Under the pieces are notes generated by a model that saw only the letters and a program-made list of their open reading frames with translations, did no database searches and was not told the DNA's origin. The translations under genes and the position numbers were made by a program. Shown piece by piece: positions 14,036 to 19,593 of a stretch of 19,593 nucleotides of DNA. This DNA comes from Thiobacillus sp. (GTDB lineage Bacteria > Pseudomonadota > Gammaproteobacteria > Burkholderiales > Thiobacillaceae), in the NCBI GenBank assembly GCA_020217265.1, contig JAIWOS010000018.1:1-19593 (forward strand), in the 5' to 3' direction. Position 1 is the stretch's first letter, and the number at the start of each line of letters is the position of its first letter.

Positions 14036-15510
14036 CGCGGGTCGGCCTCGATGTAGAGCGTGAAACGCGTGGCGTCCGGATCCGATTCGCGCAGGGTTTC
14101 GCCGCGCAGGGTGGCGGTGGGCGCGGTATCGACCGGGCTTTCCCGTTTTTCCACGCGGTGGACGCCCGGCTGGGCCGCCAACCGGGCGACGAAGCTGTCG
14201 ATGCGGGCCATGGCCGTGCGGTAATTGCCGTCGAAGCGGTCGAGCTGCGCCTCCAGCGTGATGCCGGCGCGAGCATCGCCCGCGGCTTCGAAGGTGAGCG
14301 AGCGCAGGATGATGTCGGGGTGGTCGGTCAGCGCGCCGCCCAGACGGTGGTACTGGGCGGCAATATCGAAGGGGGGGCGCTGCAACTGCGCGGAGAGATC
14401 GAGTGTCCGGGCGAGATCGCCGGGGCGAGTGGCCAGGGTGGGGAACTGCTTGACGAGCGCGGCGTGGGCCGCGTCGATCCGGTAGGCCCGGGTTTCGATT
14501 TCGGCAGCTTCGTCGAGCTGGCTGCGGGAGTGCAGCCAGAGCGCGCCGGTCAGCGCCAGCCCCGCGAAGGCGAGACTTCCGGCCGCGAGATGCAGGCCAC
14601 GGCGCCAGCGGAACAGGGTGTGGGCGTGCAGTAGCTCCGCCGGGGCCAGATTCAGAAGGAGCGGTTGGCCCGCCAGCGCCGCCAGCGGTGCAAGCCCGGG
14701 CGTGGCGGCGAGAAAATCGTCCGGGATGCGTAGCGCGGCAGCGAGCGTCGGCAGGTCGACGAGGCGGGTGCTGAATGCCGGGTCGGCATTGAGTTGAGCC
14801 TGCGCACTGTCGAGCTGGCCGGCGGGGTCGAACAGGACGACATGCAGCCGGGCCTCCCGCGGCAGGATGCGCTGGCCGGTGAGGTAGAGCTGGGTCTTGG
14901 CGATTTCGTCCGCCGAGTTGCCGGTGGCCGGGGCGGCGGTTTCTCCGCCGATCAGCCGGGAAAACCGCAACAGGCCGTTCTGGTAGTAGGACAGGCGCAG
15001 GCGCTGGTTGAGCCGGTAGGCGAGGAGCACGTGGGGCTCCTGGATGCGCAGGGTGGCCAGTAGATGCTGGTAGGCCAAGGCCAGGGGAGCGATGCCGGCC
15101 AGCGGCACGCGCGCGGCGTCGAGCGCGGAAAGCCAGGGTGTGAGCCAATCGGCATCGGTGAGGGCGGCAAAGAGATAACGGTCGTCGCGGCGTCCGCTGC
15201 TCTCGCGGCCCTGCCGCCAGGCGCCGGTGAAACGGGCGTTGCGGAACACCTGCTTGAGCTTGCGGGCGAGCAGTTCCTCGCGAGCACGGCCCTGCACGTG
15301 CGGCAGGATTTCGCTGCGGTAATCCTCGTCGACCGTGTCGACCACCAGCCGGGTGGGCAACTGGGCGTGGCGCGTCAGCAGGGCGCGAAAAGCGGCCAGC
15401 CCCTCGGTCGTGGGCAGGTATTCGCCCAGCCAGTGCATGCGGCCGGGGCGCCAGTCGAGCACGCCGATCTGGCGGGGGGTGGCGAGGAGGATCAGGCGGC
15501 GGTCGAACAT
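14032..15510 (-). CDS. PilM/PilN-type fusion (GspL-like, MshI-type) pilus platform protein
   Basis: 492 residues. The N-terminal 300 residues are soluble and look like the actin-fold cytoplasmic part of PilM/GspL. A single membrane helix (about 305-327) follows. After it come a helical stretch and a periplasmic ferredoxin-like domain containing VHRVEKRESPVD, with LYIEAD at the very end. In type IVa pili these halves are separate PilM and PilN proteins; here they form one bitopic protein, as in GspL of type II secretion. It should link the ATPase on the cytoplasmic side to the PilO-like partner encoded next. I prefer the ATG at 15510; a GTG at 15522 would overlap the mshG stop by four bases and is also possible. 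Confidence 0.75.
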   Translation of the reverse strand: MFDRRLILLATPRQIGVLDWRPGRMHWLGEYLPTTEGLAAFRALLTRHAQLPTRLVVDTVDEDYRSEILPHVQGRAREELLARKLKQVFRNARFTGAWRQGRESSGRRDDRYLFAALTDADWLTPWLSALDAARVPLAGIAPLALAYQHLLATLRIQEPHVLLAYRLNQRLRLSYYQNGLLRFSRLIGGETAAPATGNSADEIAKTQLYLTGQRILPREARLHVVLFDPAGQLDSAQAQLNADPAFSTRLVDLPTLAAALRIPDDFLAATPGLAPLAALAGQPLLLNLAPAELLHAHTLFRWRRGLHLAAGSLAFAGLALTGALWLHSRSQLDEAAEIETRAYRIDAAHAALVKQFPTLATRPGDLARTLDLSAQLQRPPFDIAAQYHRLGGALTDHPDIILRSLTFEAAGDARAGITLEAQLDRFDGNYRTAMARIDSFVARLAAQPGVHRVEKRESPVDTAPTATLRGETLRESDPDATRFTLYIEADPR

Positions 15511-15518
15511 GGCCCGGA

Positions 15519-16724
15519 TCACAGCGGCAGGTTGCCGATCAGGTCGTACACCGGCAACAACACGGAGACGAGGATGACGCCGAGTATCAGGCCCAGCACC
15601 GCGGTCAGTAGCGGTTCGAGCACTCGCAGGCCGTTCTCGATGGAATCGAGCACCTCGCGGTTGTAGAAAAAGGTGACGTTGTCGAGCGCCTCGTCGAGCG
15701 CGCCGGTGGTTTCGCCCACGCGCAGCATGCGGATCACCAGCGGCGGGAACAAGGCCAATGACTGGAAGCTTTCCGACAGGCCGCGCCCGTCGGCGATCTG
15801 CTGCGCCGCACGGCGGATGCCGTCACCGATGACGCGGTTGCCGGCGATCATCTCGCTGGCACGCAAGGCGTCGAGCACGGTCACGCCCGAGCGGTACATC
15901 ATCGCCAGCGTATTGGTAAAGCGCGCCAGCACGATCTTTTGCATGACCGGGCCGACGATGGGCAGGCGCAACTGCGTCCGATCCCACCAGAGTTTGCCGG
16001 CTTCGGTTCGCCGCACCCAGAGGGGCAGGCCGGCGCCGATCGCCAGCAGCGCCAGGAGGCCGATCAGCCAGTAGGAGCGCAGGATGTTCGACACCGCCAT
16101 CAGGATCAGCGTCGGCAGCGGCATCGCCACGCCCATGGTCTGCACCAGTTGCAGCACCTGTGGCACGAGGTAGATCATCAGGAAGAGGATGGCGACACCC
16201 ACCACCACGAGCACCATGGCCGGGTAGATCATGAGTCGCTTGGCCTTGGCGGCGACTTCCTCCTGCCACTTGAGCGATTCGGACAGGCGCTCGAACACCT
16301 CGTCGAGCAGGCCCGTCTGTTCACCGGCTTTCACGCTGTGCACGAACACCGCGCCGAATACCGCCGGGTGCGCGGCGAGCGCCTGCGACAGCACCTTGCC
16401 GCCTTCCAAGTCTTCCAGCAGCGCGGTCAGTACGTCGCGGAAGCCGCGTTTTTCCATGCTGTCGCGCAGATCGCGCAGGCCTTCAAGCAACGGGATCCCG
16501 GCGCGCGTGATGTAGCGCATGTGGATGCAGAAGGTGACGAGATCGCGCCGCGTGACCCGCTCGCGACCCTGCGGCGCATACTGGCGCGACAGTTCGGTAA
16601 GCGTGACGAGGTCGAGCCCCATGCGCTTCAGGCGCAGTTCGAGGTCGACGTCGTTGGTGGCCGACAGCGTGCCCCGGGTCATGCGGCCGGTCTGGTCGAT
16701 GGCGCGGTAGGCGAAGAAGGGCAT
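15519..16724 (-). CDS. mshG: Inner-membrane platform protein of the GspF/PilC family (MshG-type)
   Basis: 401 residues, normal for GspF/PilC. It begins MPFFAYRAIDQTGRMTRG, the classic N-terminus. Two T2SSF domains (about 65-190 and 270-395) each carry the family pattern (for example VKAGEQTGLLDEVFERL and MLRVGETTGALDEALDNV). Membrane helices lie at about 164-187, 218-237 and 371-393. It forms the rotor-like base that the ATPase turns to polymerise pilins. The open frame runs upstream to 17252 through the repeat element, but the family start fixes the ATG at 16724. No Shine-Dalgarno sequence is visible. The gene is separated from its expected neighbour mshE by 565 bases, most of them the repeat element. 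The symbol follows the MSHA context and is less certain than the family. Confidence 0.9.
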   Translation of the reverse strand: MPFFAYRAIDQTGRMTRGTLSATNDVDLELRLKRMGLDLVTLTELSRQYAPQGRERVTRRDLVTFCIHMRYITRAGIPLLEGLRDLRDSMEKRGFRDVLTALLEDLEGGKVLSQALAAHPAVFGAVFVHSVKAGEQTGLLDEVFERLSESLKWQEEVAAKAKRLMIYPAMVLVVVGVAILFLMIYLVPQVLQLVQTMGVAMPLPTLILMAVSNILRSYWLIGLLALLAIGAGLPLWVRRTEAGKLWWDRTQLRLPIVGPVMQKIVLARFTNTLAMMYRSGVTVLDALRASEMIAGNRVIGDGIRRAAQQIADGRGLSESFQSLALFPPLVIRMLRVGETTGALDEALDNVTFFYNREVLDSIENGLRVLEPLLTAVLGLILGVILVSVLLPVYDLIGNLPL

Positions 16725-16752
16725 GGTCAGCTTCGCGTGATACCGGGACAGG

Positions 16753-16818
16753 GTTTCGCCTTCGGGCGAGTTACTTTCTTTGCTTCGCCAAAGAAAGTAA
16801 CCAAAGAAAGGCGACCCC
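16753..16818 (+). repeat. Left terminal inverted repeat with 12-bp hairpin
   Basis: This 66-base end matches the reverse complement of 17171-17239: both read GTTTCGCC, then two mismatches, GGGCGAGTT, a CTTTCTTT hairpin, AACCAAAGAAA, and end in ACCCC. The hairpin is TTACTTTCTTTG (16771-16782) with CAAAGAAAGTAA (16789-16800), perfect over 12 bp, loop CTTCGC. It lies 47-76 bases upstream of the mshG start, in what would be transcribed mRNA. Confidence 0.8.
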
Positions 16819-17006
16819 ACACCGCTGCCCTTCGGGTGCCCGATTTGTCGTGTGCGGCCGGGCGCTCCACCAACTCGCCCTGGCACGGGGCACAAAACGC
16901 CCCGTGCTGCGGAGCTCGGACACGGTTCCGCTTCTTCCCCGTCCACACACGCCAAATCGGCAGCGCTGAAGGGGAAAAAAGCCGGGAACCATGCGCTAGC
17001 AATTCT

Positions 17007-17030
17007 GATGCTTGCACCTGTGCAAGCGTC
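17007..17030. repeat. Central inverted repeat of the element
   Basis: GATGCTTGCAC (17007-17017), two bases CT, then GTGCAAGCGTC (17020-17030). Eight inner base pairs are perfect, then one G-T wobble and two more pairs. It lies close to the midpoint of the 487-bp element. With a two-base spacer it suits a dimeric protein site better than an RNA hairpin loop. Confidence 0.5.
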
Positions 17031-17170
17031 ATGAAGGAAGCCCCTTCTACGTCGCCGAGCAGCGCAGCTGGACGGGGGAAAAAGGCGCGGGGTGTCTGAG
17101 CCCGCCAGGGCAAGTCCCCGCGCCGCCCCGGCTGGCGAGCAGCGCAGGGGAGCCGAAGGCCGACGCAGCA

Positions 17171-17239
17171 GGGGTGGCCTTTTCTTTGGTTTCTTTCTTT
17201 TGGCCATGCAAAAGAAAGAAACTCGCCCACAGGCGAAAC
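17171..17239 (-). repeat. Right terminal inverted repeat with 13-bp hairpin
   Basis: The partner of 16753-16818. Its hairpin is TTTCTTTCTTTTG (17190-17202) with CAAAAGAAAGAAA (17209-17221), perfect over 13 bp, loop GCCATG. The two hairpins differ in sequence by several bases, yet both remain fully paired. It ends 50 bases downstream of the mshE stop codon. Confidence 0.8.
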
Positions 17240-17289
17240 GAAGCGACTGCATACCCCAAACGGTTCGGACAGCACGGTAATGCCCATTC

Positions 17290-18984
17290 TCATACCCGCC
17301 CTGTCAAATCCACCACCCGCGCCACTTCCGCCAGCGAGGTCACGCCATCCTTCACGCGCTGGATGCCGTCTTCCGCCAGCGGCCGGTAGCCGTGCTCGAA
17401 CGCGGCGCGGCGGATGTCGTGCAGGGGCGCGTGGTTGGCGACGAGCTCGTCGAGCGCGGGATCCATGCGCAACAGTTCGATCAGCGCGAGCCGGCCGCGG
17501 TAGCCCTTGTGGTTGCACGCGGGGCAGCCCGCCGCGCGGTAGATCGGCGCGTCTCCCTCCGCCCAGCCGAGCAGGCGGGCTTCGTCGTCGGCGGGCGTGT
17601 AGGCCTCGCGGCAGTGCGGGCAGAGCTTGCGCACCAGGCGCTGGGCGACGACGCCGATGATGTTGCCGGCGAGGATGCCGGGCGTGATGCCGATGTCCAT
17701 GAGCCTCGGGAACACGCCGAGCGCGGAGTTGGTGTGCAGCGTGGTGAACACCTGGTGGCCGGTCATGGCGGCGCGAAAGGCCATTTCGGCGGTGTCGCGG
17801 TCGCGGATTTCGCCGACGAGGATGATGTCCGGGTCCTGCCGCATGATCGAGCGTATGCCGTTGGCGAAGTCGAGCTTCAAGGTTTCGTTGACCGAGCTCT
17901 GGCGCATGAGCGTGACCGGGTATTCGACCGGGTCTTCCAGCGTCATGATGTTCACCGTCTCGTTGTTCAGATGCGAGAGCATCGAGTAGAGCGTGGTGGT
18001 TTTCCCGGAACCCGTCGGCCCGGTGACAACGAGGATGCCTTCCGGTCGCGCCATCATCAGTTGCAATTCGCGCAGCGCGTCGGCGGTGAAACCCATCTGC
18101 TCCAGCGGCATGATGGATTTTTCCCGGTCGAGAATCCGCAGCACGATGTTTTCGCCGTGGATGCCGGGTTGCGACGACACGCGGAAATCGATCGGGCGGC
18201 CGTTCAGAGTGAGCGACATGCGCCCGTCCTGCGGCGCGCGCGTCTCGGCGATGTTCATGCCGCATAGCACCTTGAGGCGCACCAGGATGCCCGGCCAATA
18301 GGTCTTGTGCAGGCTGCGGATCTGTTCGAGCACGCCGTCGATGCGGTAGCGGATGCGCAGGAAGGCGTGTTCCGGCTCGAAGTGGATGTCGGACGACTCG
18401 CGCTTGACTGCATCGGTGAGTAGCGCACCGACCAGCCGCACCACCGGCTGGGTGTATTCCTCGGTTTCGGGGTTAAGGCTGGCGTAGTCGACCTCGCCGG
18501 TTTCGATCTCACGCAGGATACCGTCGAGCGAGAGATCGAAGCCGTAGAACTTGTCGATGTGTTCGAGCAGTTGCGCCTCGCCCGCGAGCACGGTGTCGAT
18601 TTCCAGGCCGCCGCCCAGCGCCGCTTTCAGCTGGTCGAGCGCGACCACGTTGAACATGTCGGTGGTGGCGAGGGTGAGGAGATTGCGCACGCCGTCGTAG
18701 GCAATCGGCAGCAGGTGGTGGCGGCGCGCGAATTCCTCGGGCACGAGTTGCAGCGCGTCGGGATCGGCGACGACCTGGGCAAGGTCGATGCCCTGGCTGC
18801 CGAGCGCGTTGGCGAGCTGGTCGCGCAGCACGGCCTCGGTCATGAAACCGAGCGCGACGAGCTGGCGGCCGATAGGGAGCCCCGTGGCCTTCTGTTCCTT
18901 CAGGCCGATGCGCAGCTGGTCGACGGTGATGAGCCCCTGCGAGACCAGGGTTTCGCCCATGCGGAGTTTCTTGCGGCGCTCCAT
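17290..18984 (-). CDS. mshE: Pilus assembly ATPase of the GspE/PilB family with MshEN domain (MshE-type)
   Basis: 564 residues. The N-terminus is a MshEN c-di-GMP-binding-type domain: residues 8-31 match R-[LM]-G-x2-L-x3-G-x6-L-x3-L-x2-Q exactly. After a 5-residue spacer a second 24-residue unit (37-60) follows, with Pro and Ala in place of its first Arg and last Gln. The ATPase domain has Walker A GPTGSGKT 322-329, Walker B DIILVGEIRD, and a zinc-type four-cysteine motif (CPHC and CPAC). It is an extension ATPase that drives pilin polymerisation, in Vibrio cholerae MshE under c-di-GMP control. It begins 4 bases after the TPR gene stop, and mshG follows only after the repeat element. No strong Shine-Dalgarno sequence is visible. 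Confidence 0.92.
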   Translation of the reverse strand: MERRKKLRMGETLVSQGLITVDQLRIGLKEQKATGLPIGRQLVALGFMTEAVLRDQLANALGSQGIDLAQVVADPDALQLVPEEFARRHHLLPIAYDGVRNLLTLATTDMFNVVALDQLKAALGGGLEIDTVLAGEAQLLEHIDKFYGFDLSLDGILREIETGEVDYASLNPETEEYTQPVVRLVGALLTDAVKRESSDIHFEPEHAFLRIRYRIDGVLEQIRSLHKTYWPGILVRLKVLCGMNIAETRAPQDGRMSLTLNGRPIDFRVSSQPGIHGENIVLRILDREKSIMPLEQMGFTADALRELQLMMARPEGILVVTGPTGSGKTTTLYSMLSHLNNETVNIMTLEDPVEYPVTLMRQSSVNETLKLDFANGIRSIMRQDPDIILVGEIRDRDTAEMAFRAAMTGHQVFTTLHTNSALGVFPRLMDIGITPGILAGNIIGVVAQRLVRKLCPHCREAYTPADDEARLLGWAEGDAPIYRAAGCPACNHKGYRGRLALIELLRMDPALDELVANHAPLHDIRRAAFEHGYRPLAEDGIQRVKDGVTSLAEVARVVDLTGRV

Positions 18985-18988
18985 CGTG

Positions 18989-19593
18989 TCAGCGCAGCGA
19001 CTGGAGCTGCTGCACGCGCGTCTCGGCCTGGGCGCGGTCGAAGCGGTGCGCGCCGCCGAGCGTGAGCGCCTTTTCGTAGTAGCTGCGTGCGGCGGCGTAC
19101 TGGCGCAACTGGTCGAGGCTCACTGCCAGGTTGAAGGCATAGTCGGCGTTGTCGGGCGCGCCGCGGAAGGCTTCGAAATACGCGGCCTGGGCCTCGCTCC
19201 AGCGACGCTGGTCGGCGTAGAGGTTGCCGAGCGTCTGATGAAGCTGCGGGCTGGGGTCGCGGTCGATCAGGGTTTTCAGGCGGCTCTCGGTGGCCTGGGG
19301 GTCGGTGTTGCCAACCAGGTCGAGCAATGCGGCCTGCGCAGTCGGATTGCGGGGGTCGAGGTCGAGCACCTGGCGGTACAGACGCAGCGCATCGGCGTCG
19401 CGATCCTTAAGGCTGGCGATCGTGGCCAGCCCCAGCAGCGCGTCGACGCTGCGGCCCGAGGCGGCGGCCTGGGCGTAGTGGCGCTCGGCGTCGGTCAGGT
19501 TGCCGCTCTGGTAGGCCGCGTAGGCGCGGGCCAGCAGCGCGGACTGTGTGTCAGCCTGAAAGCGCGGGGCGCCCGGTGCCGGCGCATTGGCCG
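18989..19593 (-). CDS. TPR protein, MshN-like (5' end beyond window)
   Basis: 200 C-terminal residues are visible and the frame is open to the window edge, so the start is outside. At least four TPR-type helical pairs can be picked out (visible residues about 17-44, 50-80, 115-146, 150-180), the clearest being LGNLYADQRRWSEAQAAYFEAF and the following LAVSLDQLRQYAAARSYYEKAL. The end is QLQSLR and the stop lies 4 bases before mshE. In MSHA loci the TPR protein MshN is encoded near mshE, and PilF-type TPR proteins help assemble the secretin. Assignment as MshN-like rests on this position. An internal GTG at 19369 is not a believable start because the repeats continue upstream of it. Confidence 0.75.
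   Translation of the reverse strand, partial: ANAPAPGAPRFQADTQSALLARAYAAYQSGNLTDAERHYAQAAASGRSVDALLGLATIASLKDRDADALRLYRQVLDLDPRNPTAQAALLDLVGNTDPQATESRLKTLIDRDPSPQLHQTLGNLYADQRRWSEAQAAYFEAFRGAPDNADYAFNLAVSLDQLRQYAAARSYYEKALTLGGAHRFDRAQAETRVQQLQSLR

Larger units (their letters stand above)
16753..17239. repeat. 487-bp non-coding element with long terminal inverted repeats
   Basis: The 565-base gap between mshE and mshG is filled mostly by this element. Its ends (16753-16818 and 17171-17239) are inverted copies of each other with good but imperfect identity, each containing a perfect hairpin. The interior carries a central inverted repeat (17007-17030) and a 12-base direct repeat CGAGCAGCGCAG (17056-17067 and 17136-17147). 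No credible gene or transposase is inside; both strands have long open frames of odd composition. One translation contains WPKERNQRKGHP, a phrase I remember from spurious proteins annotated in many Xanthomonas and betaproteobacterial genomes, which suggests a dispersed repeat family. No target-site duplication was found by eye. The rest of the gap (16725-16752 and 17240-17289) shows nothing. Confidence 0.75.

Noticed and set aside
16725..17252. Upstream extension of the mshG frame through the repeat element
   Set aside because: GspF/PilC proteins begin at MPFFAYRA; the extra 176 residues are translated repeat sequence of odd composition.
16939..17389. Possible small proteins inside the repeat element
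   Set aside because: All are Arg/Pro/Ser-rich and span terminal repeats or run into mshE antisense; no ribosome binding sites and no recognised family apart from remembered spurious annotations.

Overview
The window looks like the chromosome of a GC-rich betaproteobacterium. The order rapZ-hprK-ptsN-hpf-rpoN-lptB-lptA-lptC-kdsC-kdsD, read from the minus strand, is a conserved betaproteobacterial block, and HPr kinase together with a nitrogen PTS and no sugar PTS genes fits that class. A sulfur-oxidising Thiobacillus-like relative is a guess from general gene style and cannot be proved here.

Region 1 (1-7732, minus strand) is housekeeping. It holds nitrogen-PTS regulation (rapZ cut by the window edge, hprK, ptsN), ribosome hibernation (hpf), sigma-54 (rpoN), the LPS transport genes lptB/lptA/lptC, and two genes of Kdo synthesis (kdsC, kdsD). 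Most genes abut or overlap by 1-4 bases. Region 2 (7778-9748, plus strand) is a KefB/KefC-type cation/proton antiporter diverging from kdsD.

Region 3 (9786-19593) is a pilus locus of the MSHA / type II secretion-like kind. In transcription order on the minus strand it reads: TPR protein (mshN-like, cut by the window edge), MshE-type ATPase with an N-terminal c-di-GMP-binding-type domain, a 487-bp non-coding repeat element, platform protein mshG, a PilM/PilN (GspL-like) fusion, a PilO-like protein, a small MshK-like periplasmic protein, and a six-cysteine prepilin. From mshI-like to the prepilin, successive genes overlap by four bases (ATGA). A histidine kinase gene lies on the plus strand tail to tail with this operon. 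A second, probably major, prepilin lies beyond it on the minus strand, divergent from the kinase.

The most telling regulatory signal is a near-perfect sigma-54 (-24/-12) promoter 39-54 bases upstream of the second prepilin, with a Shine-Dalgarno sequence correctly placed downstream. Together with rpoN in the same window and the divergent membrane histidine kinase, it suggests sigma-54 control of the pilin, as known for pilA in Pseudomonas. The activator (response regulator) is not in the window. The second standout is the repeat element between mshE and mshG. It has 66-69 bp terminal inverted repeats, each containing a perfect 12-13 bp hairpin, and carries no transposase.

No rRNA, tRNA, CRISPR array or prophage was recognised. 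No secretin, prepilin peptidase or response regulator is present in the window. All complete genes appear intact.
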